Part shown: positions 24,101-36,800 of the stretch, piece after piece | How the letters are laid out: the number at the start of each line of letters is the position of its first letter | How positions within the stretch are numbered: the stretch's first letter is position 1 | DNA from: Acanthaster planci | Lineage: Eukaryota; Echinodermata; Asteroidea; Valvatida; Acanthasteridae | Direction: 5' to 3' | Assembly (NCBI RefSeq): GCF_001949145.1 | Contig: NW_019091576.1 | Location: 341,181-405,180 of the forward strand | DNA: 64,000 nucleotides | Notes under the pieces: generated by a model | What the model was told of the DNA's origin: nothing | What the model saw: only the letters and a program-made list of their open reading frames with translations | The model's database searches: none | Program-made: the position numbers and the translations under genes

Positions 24101-27100
24101 GTATGCATTTTGGCCATGTAACGCAAGTTACATTGCACCAAACAATAATTTTTTTTCATTCAGAAAAATTATGAGAGGTAATTTATTGGCTTTGGTAATT
24201 TCTAAACTTATCACACCTTGATTCTCTGAGCAAGATGTTTGCCAAAATATACAGTGCCATCAGTTTACAAAAATGTCAAGAAAAAGTTTAACACGAATTA
24301 GCATGTAACGTGAGTTACCACCATGTAACGCGAGTTACCACCATTTAATGCGAGTCACCACCATGTTACGTGAGTGTGCCCATGCACGAGCATTGCCCTA
24401 CATGTACATGTACCGTAGCTGTGTTACACTGACACTGCGGTACATTGTACATGTACAATGTACATGATGCCGTTCCTTCACTCCTGCAATTGACCTAAAA
24501 CATAATGGCGCACATACCGGTACATGTACAGTGGAATGTCGCTATGCCGAACACCGCAATATCGAACATTCGGCTATACCGAACATTGTCCTTGGCTCCC
24601 AATATTTTGTGCACAAAACCTATCGAACATTATGCAGTTCTTTGCAAATCAACCGAGATTTGCCACAGCATGTACATGTACAGTATCAGAGATCGATCCT
24701 GAGCGGTAGCTTCATGAGTTTTAGGATAAACTAAATCTCAGTTTTGTAACTCAAGATTTAATAAAAAACAAAAATAATTAACAGATACATTTCTAGAAAC
24801 CTCAAACGTGAATGCAACGGCAAAACATCATGAAAACAGCAAATCACAGTATCACACGAGGGCGCACTTCAGTTAGACAAGAGAGGGCACTATTCAACAT
24901 GGCATCGAAACGTTCAGCAGTAAATTTTGCTATACCGAATGACTGTTGTACCGAACATTTAGCGTGGACCCCGTCGTGTTTATTATAGCGGCGTTCCACT
25001 GTACATGAACGCAATGTTTACTGCAGCGCATTGTGGGTGAAATCAAAGATGGCGGACATGACAGTCAGCCATGCGAGCCTTTGCCTGACGTTAGACGGAG
25101 CAAACTTGCAGTCTTGTGAAGCCCTGGCATTCGCCGTGAGTTTGATACACAAAATGGCACACTCAAGTTAACACGGAACTATTTTGGAAAACACAGGCCT
25201 TCTCAATCTAAGGATCTTGTTCACAATTTTCCATGCGCATGAAGTTCTAGCAATAACACGTGTACTGTTGTCCCCACCTTTCACCCACAATGCACCACAG
25301 TAAACACTGCGTTACTTTATTGTGTTTTAGGTCTATTGAAATGGCAGCTGAGTCTGAATTACAGTGACACAAAATACAGTCAACTCTCATAATAAAACCA
25401 CTGTTACAAAGAATGTTGAGAATCTCAATTTCTTGGATTCTTCTTTGCTTTTCCAATCATCTAACAACATGTACATGTACATCAAAGTTCCTGGTTATAA
25501 CAAAGTGATCTATTGGTCCTAGCAACTTTGTTATAACGAGCGCAAACTGTATAACTTTGTTTCATTTTGGGTGGACAGTCGATTTAGGCTCTCCACCATA
25601 TTGGAAGCTGATAAAACTATGTATGCATAGTTTCAAACGCAAAGCGAAGTAAACTAACACATGAAGGGTTTAATTCCAAAATGAGATATATCCATTTGAA
25701 AAACATGCAATTTTACCACAATTATGAAAGATCGAAGAGCTTAGCAGTGTACCATTTATCCTTAAACGTCTTCGTTACTGTACAGACTCATTAAAGTTAT
25801 GTTGCGCTGTCTAAACGCTGCAGAAACTGATGGCAGGCAATTAAGAGAGGGTAAGATTCTGAAAGATACCAAATTGGCACCTACCGCATTTTAGAAATAA
25901 ACTCTTCACATAGTTTGTCAACTTCCAATACCCTGGGTCACTAATATTGACTATTCACCCGTTGCCTATAGTCCGGAAAACTATTTACCCTTGTGGTGAG
26001 GTTCATAAATTTCCCTGAGCGTGCGCTAGCCACCACCTCGCTGAAGCCCTTCTGGATGGCGGGGATCTCGGACGGCATGGGAGGGACTAGCTCCACCCGG
26101 GCGTAGTACCAGAACTTGGACAGGCGGGGCCTTGTCCACTGCACCGCATCTGCGTATTGAGGTCAGAGACAAAAACTGTCATATGCATGTAGGACGATTC
26201 CACACAAAAACATACATGTCAAGCAGTTAACCCTTACACGTACATGCCAACACATGTAGACCTACATGTACATGTACATGTATATAAACAGTACACACAT
26301 GTATGTACAGTGTACATGTACACGTACATGTTATGAGGTACATGTATACATGTAAATGTACATGTATGTATGTGTACATTTAGAGTGTGCTTGGAGTACA
26401 TGTACCGGTACGTGTACATGTACATGTGCAGGAGTTGCCTTATTGAGCGAGCATGAGTCCTACTCTGATCAGTATCCAATCAAACTTTTTGCACGGCCAT
26501 TGATGACATCATTGGCCTAATATGGAACGTAAGGGCGTGGCTACTGGAGATTTGCAAACATAATGCTAAATATACCTGTACATAGATATAATGAGAATTC
26601 AGGATTGTTGTGCGACCGTTGAGACAAGTCGTCGGTATTAAGTCATTCTTTGCGCAGTCAACCGATCTTGCACCCCCCGCTGCACGTATATGGCCAGTAT
26701 GGTATGTATTACAGTCATGGTAGCTTGAAATGAAAACCTACCTCCTTGGAGTTGTCCTTCAGTTCTGCATTCTCAGACAGGTTTGGGTTTGAAGTGAAAT
26801 GTAACCTTCTTCTTGAACAAAACTTGCTCTCGGAAAATTTTGGCCAGAATTCTGATTCGCACTTTGACATTTTGGAACGGTGTGGGGAAAAATGACGAAT
26901 AGTCTAGAGCGATATATGTCACTCACTGCGAGTGATCCCAAATCCTTTTTCTCATACTCAACAGTCATATACGTGTAAACTCTTGCATCTCATGTCTGTT
27001 TAATCAAAATGACTTTCAAAGTTGCATTTTATTAAAACTGGCTGAAAACTGAATGCATATTGTTTCCTAGTTTTGGATCACGCATTAAGTGTATGCACGC

Positions 27101-28846
27101 AATCTACTTTGCAAACTCATCTCGCTAGATACGGACGTTGCAGAAATGTGGGTGACACAATGGGTTCGTCAGCTGTGCGACACAAAGTAGTATTGTTGAT
27201 GGCTCGCGCTGTTCAGCTGAAAGAGTTGAGTCGAAATTTACACAAGATCCAATTTTTAAAAAATTCATACGAATTCTTATTTATGAACCAAGTTTTCTGA
27301 ATTGAGGAATTTTTCATTAGAAAATAAGATTTTTAAAATGGTTCTGGCTGAAAATAGATTTGCCGCTCGCGTGGTTACTTTCCGGAAACAGATCCAGACT
27401 GAGGAAAAGTGTCACCACTTTTGTTGATCCTGTACGTCCGAATTAAAAGTTTAAAATTTGAAACTGAATTGGTGTTAACAGTGGTATTTTTATCACACAA
27501 GGTGGACGGTGACCACATTTCACTGGAATTTGAGGATTTTTATAGAGCTGCAATCTGACTGAATAATTTCACTATCTTGAACTGGGAGAACGACTGTATT
27601 ATGTGAAGAGATCTCACTGGTCGAGTTATCTCTCTGTCAAAGTCAAGTTGTCCTAATGGACAACTTGGCAAATGGTCGAGTTGTCTCAACTGTTGAGTTA
27701 TCCGAAGTCTAGCCCCCCTAGAGTGGCAAGGACTCTTGCTATCGCTGCATCCTTAGCCATATATCCATAAACGCAATTTGCGTGTCATTGTGGTGAAAGA
27801 TTTCGGCGCACTCACTTATCATCATAGGCGCAATATCTTTTGCACACAGAAATGATCCTTGACCTCTCCACTTTCTAAAAACCAGTTATTGAATGATTTC
27901 ACTCACGTTGATCAGGTATTTTCCAGTCTTGTGCCTTCGCCCATTCAATCTCATGGGCACGCGCTCACAGTCACCATCTTTAAAATAAGGTCATTGAACA
28001 TTACGTCACTTGACCCCTTATCTTCTCGACGCCTGTTCCATGTCAAGACATACCTGTATCTAATACAAGGACTGCGCAATAAGATAATACATATACTAAC
28101 AGGCTCTTCCAAAACTTGGGCAGCAGTTGTAATATGTCTTGACATGGAACAGCCATCGAGAAGATTAGGGGTCAAGTGACGTAATGTTCAACGACCTTAC
28201 TTTCAAGGTGGTGACTGTGATGAGAACGGAAACTGTGAGATTAAATGGATGAAGGCAAAAAGACTGGAAAATACCTGTTCAACGTGAGTGAAATCATTCA
28301 ATAGGCCCTAGGCCTAAATGGTACATGCAATTAGAATGCGGAGAGGTCAAGGATCATTTCTGTGTGCAAAAGAAATGCGCCGAAATTTTTCACCACGCCG
28401 ACACGCAAATTGCGTACAAACGGATGTTTAGCTGAGGATGGATCGGTAGCGAGAGTCCATGCCGCACTAGTGCAAGTAGTGGGGCTATCCGAATTCGAGT
28501 TGGCAAACGGTCGAGTTGTCCAACATCCTACATCATGTAGTACATGAGTACGTGTACATGTACAGTACATCATGTACAGGTACATCCAGATCAGATGTCG
28601 GACAACTCGACATACATGATGTACATCAGCACATGTAGGCCTACGCAGGCCTGACGAAAAACATCGTAAGCGTACAACAAACAACACTTTAAACAGAACA
28701 AATCCCTCTTAAAACCTTCACTATCATTATGTCTATTGAGTCAGGATGGACAACATCTTACCTCCTGCTACTTTGGGTCCCTGCGTGACCACTGAAGTTC
28801 CCAATCTTTGCCCCAATCCAACGATTTTCTGCAACGCCTTCGCCAT
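21175..28846 (-). CDS. ATP5MG: ATP synthase subunit g, mitochondrial
   Basis: Small inner-membrane subunit of the F1Fo ATP synthase, part of the membrane domain linked to dimerisation and cristae shape. Three minus-strand exons: 28762-28846 (start ATG at 28846; MAKALQKIVGLGQRLG.., phase 1 donor GTAAGA), 25989-26149 (phase 1 to 0) and 21175-21303 (phase 0, TAA at 21175-21177), total 124 aa. Exon 2 carries the hallmark RPRLSKFWYYARVELVPP, then PSEIPAIQKGF; human subunit g has KPRLATFWYYAKVELVPP at the same place. Exon 3 carries VEVAFWFFVGEQIGRRSIIG and YNV, matching the C-terminal helix (human GEIIGKRGIIGYDV). About 20 residues longer than human, partly through a C-terminal tail KSDHPEPKYI. The introns (about 4.7 and 2.6 kb) are crowded with MITEs, a minisatellite and a foldback element. 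Confidence 0.93.
21340..21592 (+). repeat. tRNA-derived SINE-like element
   Basis: GGTTGGTGCAGTGG (A-box-like) is followed by GGCCACGGTTCGAATCCCA (B-box, the GGTTCGAATCC core of tRNA genes), then a non-tRNA body with GTGGGTTTTTCCTG repeats and an AATAAACTAAAATAAATTAA tail. Lies in ATP5MG intron 2, opposite to the gene's strand. Confidence 0.6.
22133..22612. repeat. 30-bp minisatellite built on CATGTACATGTA
   Basis: About 15 tandem copies of a 30-bp unit (CTGTAACTACATGTACATGT followed by ATCAAAACTA) with occasional insertion of extra 6-bp CATGTA units and a few point changes. Because 30 and 6 are multiples of three, reading frames stay open on both strands; these are artefacts of the repeat. 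Located in ATP5MG intron 2. Confidence 0.95.
24302..24380 (+). repeat. 20-bp tandem repeat, about four copies
   Basis: Consensus CATGTAACGTGAGTTACCAC with increasing divergence in the third and fourth copies (CATTTAATGCGAGTCACCAC, CATGTTACGTGAGTGTGCCC). In ATP5MG intron 2. Confidence 0.85.
24529..25001. mobile_element. MITE with CAGTGGAA termini and TA duplication
   Basis: Ends CAGTGGAATGTCGCTAT and its inverted counterpart ATAGCGGCGTTCCACTG, flanked by TA on both sides (24527-24528 and 25002-25003). The interior has repeated CCGAACATT/CCGAAT motifs. The terminal sequence and TA target duplication fit a Tc1/mariner- or pogo-type non-autonomous element. No transposase ORF. Confidence 0.75.
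25008..25313. mobile_element. MITE with about 34-bp terminal inverted repeats
   Basis: 25008-25042 and 25279-25313 are inverted repeats (core TTTACTG..G.GCATTGTGGG). Abuts the preceding MITE (six bases between). The left end contains AAGATGGCGGACATG, which looks like a gene start, but the surrounding inverted repeats make a transposon more likely. Confidence 0.7.
25377..25549. mobile_element. short MITE-like element, TA-flanked
   Basis: Starts CAGTCAACTCTCATAATAAA and ends GTTATAACGAGCGCAAACTG, with flanking TA at 25375-25376 and 25550-25551. Internal GGTTATAACAAAG and GTTATAACGAG motifs. The terminal match is shorter than in the two elements just before it, so the call is weaker. Confidence 0.5.
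27700..28495. mobile_element. foldback element, about 350-bp arms
   Basis: The left arm (about 27700-28052) and right arm (about 28133-28495) are imperfect reverse complements with an 80-bp spacer. Matching blocks include ACGCAATTTGCGTGTC, TTTTGCACACAGAAATGATC, GAATGATTTCACTCACGTTG, CATTACGTCACTTGACCCC and TGTTCCATGTCAAGACATA. GGTCGAGTTGTC motifs occur on both outer flanks (27675-27690, 28507-28520). No transposase. Within ATP5MG intron 1. Confidence 0.8.
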
Positions 28847-29117
28847 CTTGGATGCCGGTAAACGTTAATGGGTTTCCTACCGGGTACGTTTGTGCGCGTG
28901 TCTTGGCGCCACAAGCCCTGACATACGTAGGAATTTGGAAACACCGTCGTAATGCAATTTTTGTTAGTAACGCATACCGTACATGCAATATCACTCTAAA
29001 CGATGTACATGTACTGTACACTGGTACCCGTGCAGTGTGTTATTTCAATAAAGTCGCCACCAGTCCGTTTGTAGCCGCAATTTTCTGCAGCGATGGAGAT
29101 ACATGTAGGTCCCTACT

Positions 29118-29729
29118 TATGGAGACCAAAAGTGGACAACCTCATTTTCAGTGAGTAGATTTTTACTCCAAAAAACGCAATTTTCCGCTAGGAGAAATAT
29201 GAATTTTACTTTGACAACTCTTCGTGGCGCGTCAAAAGTGGACAAGTAAAAACTTCAAATTTTCACTAGCAAATTTTATTTGATGCTCCCAAAGAGGACA
29301 ACCCTATTTTCTCATTTTCTGCAAGTACATATAGATGTTCGGGTTTTTGAAGTTGCATCACCCCTTTTCATAAATCCCAGTTTTCAGTTTTCAACTTGTC
29401 CGCTTTTGGACCACCCCGCCGTCGGCAAAGTAAAATCCAAATTTCTGCCAGCAGAAAATAGGGTTTTATGAATTCCCCAAACCCAAAATCTACTAGCAAA
29501 AAATGAGAAAATGGTCTTGTCCACTTTTGGAGCATGACAGTAATTTTGCCAGAAGTGGGAATTTGAAGTTTTTAGTTGTCCACTTTTGACGCGCCACGAA
29601 GAGCTGTTAAAGTAAAATCCAAATTTCTCCTAGCGGAAAATTGCGTTTTTTGAAAATGCTTTAGGCAAAGTCCAAAATCCCGAAAATCTGCTAGCAGAAA
29701 ATGAGGTTGACAACGTTTGACGCTCCATA
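29118..29729. mobile_element. foldback element with AAAAGTGGACAA motifs
   Basis: Left half (29118 to about 29330) and right half (about 29488-29729) pair imperfectly through TATGGAG ends, AACGCAATTTTCCGCTAGGA, CTCTTCGTGGCGCGTCAAAA and TTTTCTCATTTT blocks. The motif AAAAGTGGACAA or a variant recurs in both halves. About 612 bp, 270 bp upstream of the ATP5MG start codon on that gene's 5' side. Confidence 0.8.
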
Positions 29730-30847
29730 CGAATTACACTACACGTCCACAATAAGTTACTAAATGCTGAAGTCTGAGCACGTGGCACGTGGGCCAAGGG
29801 TTCCAGCTTGGGTTTTTTTTATATGTAATTGGTTTCCAGAAAAAGAATTTTCTCGGAAAGAAACAAAACAGTAAATGTAAATATCCACAAGGCTAAAAGG
29901 TTCTGAAATTGTGGCATCGACTCCGGACAATGGTTACCCTTTACAAGGGGTTTCCGACAAGGTTCCGATGCTCAATCCTTCCTGTAAGCAGGCAAACGGT
30001 ACCCTGGCTCCTCAATCCTCACTTAGTATCGGGTTCATCGAATCTTTCCTCAGACTGCCTTTCTCCCTGTAATTTCGGATTTGCTCCAGTTTTATCTTTT
30101 CATACATATATTACTTTTAATTCTTCAATGGTTTGCCACATTTTAGCGCTCGGGGACAAACAACTCCCCTCTTTTTACAGTTGTTTTTTTTCAATTGCAG
30201 GGAGCGTCAAACAAAATACAAACTGTAAATTTTGACATACTCCGTATGAAATTTTAGAGATTAACCTTTGCGAAACCAATTTATTATATGGCCCAGTGTG
30301 CTGAATAATATGCACTCTGACAGTATAAAAAACGAATACGCATCCCGGAAATTGCCAAATATGCTTAGAGAAATTAGTGTCCACAGCTGAAAAAATCTAG
30401 AGTAAGAGACATTTAAAATGTTATGTCTTTTCCAATATTTTTCTGGCAATGTTAAGAATACAATGAAGTATTTTTGAATAACTTCTTGATACAAGAATTG
30501 TTTTCCCTCGCAGTTTCTTCGGTTTATTACTCTTTAACAGACACTTCCTTGTATTTGTTATTTTAAACTAAAACGAAGCGGAACAACACTTTATATTTGA
30601 GGTTTACTTTATAGTCGGTTTTGAGAGAAGGCATTATGAAATCTCTCAATAAAGGAAGTTTGCAAAGTATATTACCATGACATACATTGTCCTGTGCCAG
30701 TTCTGAAGTTGTGTGTTTTTGTTCTAGAAACAGTTAACAACGCGGCGTGGTTCCTTGTTGGGTACTCATTCTGCCTTTACCCCTCGCTGAAGATAGACTA
30801 AAACTGATCTTACATCTTCGCTGCTTTGGCTCCCTCAACCCTGAAAA
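29730..30847. other. intergenic DNA between divergent ATP5MG and receptor kinase genes
   Basis: No exon that I can support. The 5' flank of the receptor kinase gene; the roughly 2-kb interval from 28847 to 30847 separates the two divergent start codons. I see no clear TATA box or CpG island. Confidence 0.5.
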
Positions 30848-33800
30848 ATGGAGACTTGTAATTGCATCGTTGTGTTATTTTTAGCAATGTGTCTACAAGG
30901 TAGGTGGAAGTATCTTTCCAAAATCCGTCAAGAGCGTGTTTAATAAGGCTTTGCAAACTGAAACAGTGCAAGTGATTGTGAGAATATTACTTACATGTAC
31001 TAGGAAGCCCGACGTGTCGATCGAAGCAGTTTAAGCGGTAGAGTGAACACTGCAGTAAAATGGAGATTCATTGTGTTAATTGTGCATTTTAAGATAACAA
31101 TTAAAAGTATCATAGTATGAATTAATGTGTGAGTTTACAAAGTATGCATTTAGATATTGATTATAGTTTGTGCTTTGGTAATGGTCATGAAGCATTGTTT
31201 TTACAAGATGGCATGTCTGCGGGTCGGTAGGCCTATGCGCTCCAAAAGAACTTTGTTATAGCAAATTTTGACACCTGATCAGAGTTGATGTCTGCCGTGA
31301 AAAAAAACTATAGATAGTCGAGCAGATGGGATTCATATTTTGATTTGTGTTTGTTCTAATCTGTTCCGGTTTTTTTAATTGTACTTTCTTTTGTTTCGTT
31401 TTTGTTTTGTTTGCTTTGCGTTTTCTTTTTTTTCCGTTTTGTTTTGCTTGTTTTGTGTTGTTTTGTTTCTTGCTTTGTTGTGTTTGAAAAATACTTCATA
31501 GCCTTTCAGAAAGGTGTTATGTAGCTACGTTTTTGTGTAAAAGACGAAGTTGAAGGAAGTTCAGCTCGCTGACGAGACTGTCATCGTTCCCACCCCGCTA
31601 GGGCTACTGTCACGAACTGATTGAACATGCTCTTTGCGTCTTTCCGATGATTATGGGATCTGGGTTTTGACTTTGTTTTTCCTATGTGGATTTGATTTTT
31701 GTTTGGGAAAAATGAATTGTTTTTTCTTGCACCCTGTGCTAGACACATCTGCATCGCTAAACGTTCTGAACATTCGTCCGTACGGGACGGCCCGAATAAC
31801 ATCACCGTCGTACCCAGACCAATACCCCCGAAACCTGGACATCACGTGGGCGATCCAGACCGTCGATCATTGGCGAATTCATGTCATCGCCTCGTCTTTC
31901 CATCTGGAATCCTGCTGTGACTGGCTGGCAGGCGGGGATAGCACGGACAGCAACAACTTGACAACTGAGACTTTTCGATCACTTGGACGTTTCGCGGGCC
32001 CAGAGGCACTCTCTGATGGCCCTGCAATGTGGTTGAGGTTTAGAACTGATGGGAGTTTCTCATACTCTGGATTTTGTGTCTGGGCCATTAGCGTGCCGGC
32101 TGCTCGTAAGTGTGATTACATGCGGAAACAAATAATCGGAGTCATGCAAAAATTTTTAAAAAGTGGCCTGTCTTACTGAGCTGATGAAACATCAGCCTAA
32201 GACCAACCAGCAAACAACATTTGCCAATGTACCTCAACGCGCATGTCCATGCAGATGTACGTGTTTTCGGCACCTGGCAAATTTGCAAATGTTTTTAATC
32301 AAAGAAGCAATTGTTTTTCTCCTGAAGGCGAGTGGGTTTAGGGTCGTAGAGACAATTTTATGGCATATCCATACAGAACTGATGCATTTGCTGTTGCTTG
32401 ACAAAATTTTCAGTGTTAACGAGTTTTCCATTATTTTCTCAAATGGCCCTCGGTAATGGTACTACAGTCTTGTTGACGGTCCGCTTATTATTGCTGAAGT
32501 CATTTATTGTGTAGGGAGAATGGGGCAGGAATAAGACATTCGACAGTGGCCCACGAACATGAATAGGAAAAGTCATTTATTGTGTAGGGAGAATGGGGCA
32601 GGAATAAGACATTCGACAGTGGCCCACGAACATGAATAGGAAAAGGAAAATTCAATCAGTGGTCCTGCAGGTGCTTTGTTGATTGCCATTGATATGATGT
32701 CCATTTTGTGCCAGTGTCTGAGAATTACACTCGAATACTGGGAATACGTAAGATCCCATTTAAAATTTGTGCCTTAAATAACAGGCAAGTCCTGCTACTT
32801 TCAGTTACTTTAATCCTTCGAATCCTTCAACAAGACAAGATATCTCAGGAGGGGAATCTGCCCCATCATTTTTTCTCCCAAATGTCGTGGCAACGCATTT
32901 CTCTTCAAGTCTCAAACCCATGCGAGTTTCATGGTGGCATTTTTGGTACTCATTTTGACACCAGTGTTGTGAGAATCAGCTATGTTGTTTTTGCTCAACA
33001 AGCACTTTTCCGAGACAGGTCAGTCCAAAATCCACACTTTCTTCTATTGCGTGCTCAATGCACGCGGGCTGGCATGTTTGATGCCAGTTCCTTCAGCTGA
33101 CCGTTACATCACACATTGACATTTCATTCTGATAACGAATCGCTCTAAATGTATACAATGTTTCAAAACAACCAAAATATGAGAAAGCTGGTTTCTTGGA
33201 AGAAGCTAAATCCTCTGGCTATGAGATTCTTTACCCGGCTCTTCGAGGGTGAATTTACTGTTCTTTGGGGCGTACCTATTGCAGGCAGTGTCCATTTCAA
33301 CTGCACCTTTGAGGATGGAATGTGCGGTTGGGCGCAGTCCAGGGATGACGATTCAGATTGGAGCCTGAACAGCGGAGGAACAACGTCTTCAAATACTGGC
33401 CCTTCAACTGACAGTACGAGAGGCGGTATGTACTAGTTTACTGCATGTAGATAAACTCCTGTATACCACAACACGAAAAACCACAGACGCGAACTTCTCT
33501 GCAAAGTTGTAAAGAATGGTGCTTAGAAACATGCTTTCAATCAAAACTCGAGAAATACCACGTGCGTTCGTTAATCGTAAAGCATCAGTGACGTTGTGTC
33601 AGAAATGGGGGTGGGGGTGGGGAAAGATGAGGGGAGTGACCTGCCCGGCCATGAAATAGCAGGGGATGGAGAAGGGTGACACCATATGACTCTATAGGCC
33701 CAGAGGTCGATGTTCCTTATATTGATGGACGGCTGTATTCAGAATGGCATATTTATGGCTTTAATTGTTTACTTAATTGTTTTCCCTTTTTGAGTGATAA

Positions 33801-36800
33801 TGAATGCATTTTCTTCGTTGGAAGTCTGAAAAACCCTCCACAATATGCTTTCATTTTTGGCTAACTGGCAGAAAGTGTGTGTGGGGCTGATTCAATAGCC
33901 CACCCCAACCCCAAAGTGGGGGAGGGGATATATATATATCTATATCCTCGGGATTTACGCCCATGCATAGCATTTCCTAAAGCTAAGTAATTGATTTTTT
34001 TTATATTTACTCAAAGAGTCTGTATTGAGAGAAACTGGAAAAGTCTAACACGAATTGTTTGCAGATTTGGACACTTGTGAAAATCTAACTTTTTCTCTTT
34101 GCTTTTCAGTTGACCAATTCTTTTCTTACTGACTTCAAATGCTCTGAAGTCCAGCGCGGTGCTATAAATCTTTATTACCTACCGTTGTCCACGGCACGTG
34201 CACACCCTAACCCTTACACTTGTCCTTGTGGGGAATTGCCTTTGTTCTTGTGTAGTAAAAGAAAATAGTGTGTAAAGCATACTTTCTAATTGCTTCCATT
34301 TGACCCCGAATCATTTTCCTTGGCTGAAATTTTGACCAATCGTCCCTGCAGTGGCATAGTGGGGGGGGGGCACGTTCCCCCAATAAATTCCCGGTGCCCC
34401 CAGTGTCCCCTTCTGAAAAAAAAAACGGATAAATGGATATTGAACAAAGGTTAAAAAAAAAGTACCCCAAAAATCCACACCACGGAAAGCTGGTTCCCCT
34501 CATTAGATGCTGGTGCCCTGTTTATGCCCCCACTAGTTAATTCCTAGCTACGCCACTCCGTCCCTGACAAAAAAACGCTTCAGTTTGCGACGGATAAGTA
34601 CTCTTTGAAAGTTCCTCTTGTTTGAGTAAATTCCAAGTATCAGTTTCGTTAAATTCTGTGGGGTTACCATATTAGTACCCCACAGTGAATGTTCCTCGTT
34701 AGGTACCTCCCATTGTTCTGGTACCCCACAAGGCACCATAAACACCTCACACACGCAAGTATGTAAACGCTTTCAATCGTTGACTCCCTATTGTTCCTCT
34801 TTTGTTCATACTTTAACATTTTCGGAAGACCTCCCATATGTTTTGTACACGTTTTCTAACCGTGGACTCATAGGCAACCGTGGACCCTATTGTCCCCTTT
34901 TGTTATACGTCCACGATTTGAATAGGCATACAAGCTCACCCACACACACATTTTGAAAAAGCGACCAACGTTCAGGCCTTAAGTGTCTAGATGTACTGCC
35001 ACCGGTTTTTCTCTTGTCTTTCAGTTGCGTTGGCTTCAAACGCAATCAGGCCCGAAATTCAAAAGCGGTACACTTTCTGCCACTTCTAAATTGTTGGCAT
35101 TATGATCCATTACCTGACATCAAAGAACTGGCCCCTCCGATCCCAACAGACGCGTCTGGTGTTTACGTCTACTATGAAGCTACCGGAGGTGGCGCGGGCG
35201 ACACTGCAGTTCTGCTGAGTCCGGTTATGCACAGCATTGCAGGGTTTTGCTTCGGTTTCTCGTACAACATGTACGGCGATACAATGGGTACGCTGCAATT
35301 CATTGTTAATTAAAGAGTGTGCAGGCATTGTAGCTCCACGAAACATCGTTATAGAGAGAGAAGACAGAGAAGTTTTCAGTTCACAATAATTATTGCAAGA
35401 CCTTTGTCTTGTAGTTGAAATGATCCATAGGAGGAACTTTGAATCCACAGAATCATGTTTAGGGACTGAAAAATTACTGTGCGTTTCTTGTGTGGAACGA
35501 CCGTCATGGTTTGATGCGACGCAGAGATATGGCAGAGTTGAAACTGGCTTTAAATGTTCCCGATTTTTAACTGTTCACGTCTTGTGTGAAAAGGAGGCAC
35601 GTTACATGTGTTAAAGAGACCTAAAGTTTAAAATAATCCTTTGTTAAAGTACTAAAACCGTCATATTTAAGACCAGAAAAAGGGCATCAGCTCCCCCAAT
35701 CCTTTAGCTACTACAGCATGCACGCCTGCACTGGCATATACTAGGTTACGTATAGCATCAGACGTCTGACTTCTGTTTCGTGTATCATCACTTCCACACG
35801 GCAGGCACGCTGAACGTTTACCAGGTCCCATTTAACGGAAACATCAGCGAGGGCGAAATCATTTTCACAAGGAGTGGACAGCAGACAACGGCGGCGACGT
35901 GGCTTTCCGAAAGGATTTGTCTACGGAATGTGGAAACAAGGTTTAAAATAGCACTGCAGGCAGAGCGTGGAAGTAACTACAAGCCAGACATTGCAATCGA
36001 TGACTTGAGTGCTGAAGGTAGAGGCCTGAAAGTTATTTTGGACAGGCACCTTTTACCGAATCAATCTACATACAAATTCAAAAGGGGACGCCGTTCCTGC
36101 GGGGCCTTTACACTGGCGCGAGGGTTTTAACTCGAGCGCATGCGTGCACATTGGCAAGTCACAACACCTTATTGGTCTGAAAGGTGACTCGCACGTACCA
36201 CTCAACGCGCGCAAAGGAGGGCCCTGCAGTAATGGCTTTTAATTTTGGTGGCAGTACTAGGGGACTGAGCTTCAAGACGCTACGCTTAATTAGTTATCCA
36301 GGTGAATAGGAATTTATCGATGATTAATGACTCCCTGGAGTTTATTGGTTAACTTAAATTTACTAGTCTTCTTTTCCTATTCGTTTGCTGTTGAGTCAGT
36401 TAGTTTTGTCTTCAATTTTCTTTCATTTTGATGCGGCCTCTAAATCAAATTATTAGCTTGGGTGACGATTGAACGCAGAAAATTCTCCTGTGACATAGTA
36501 CAAGCTGCAGTTTCTTATTGTTCCTTTTGTTTTGTGTTTTATTTTTTTAATTTCCCCCATTTTTGCTTGAGTTAAACAAAACGCAAACACAAAGAGCAAC
36601 AGCATTAGTACCCTCGTAGGAGATGGGGTGATTCTCTCGAGGATGGCAGAGTTCAAAATGGAAATGGAGAAACAAAGCAGTTGGCAATTTGGCGCCATCT
36701 ATATTTGTTTTGCAATAATAATGATTGTAATTATGACAACATAAAGTAAGAAACGAAATATTTGCATAGGTCTCAAGCCAATTCCTTTTCTTTGTTTTGT

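Noticed and set aside
25049-25135. Apparent first coding exon starting MADMTVSHASLCLT with a GTGAGT donor
   Set aside because: It lies inside a MITE defined by 34-bp inverted repeats (25008-25313), antisense in an ATP5MG intron, and no downstream exon fits its phase.
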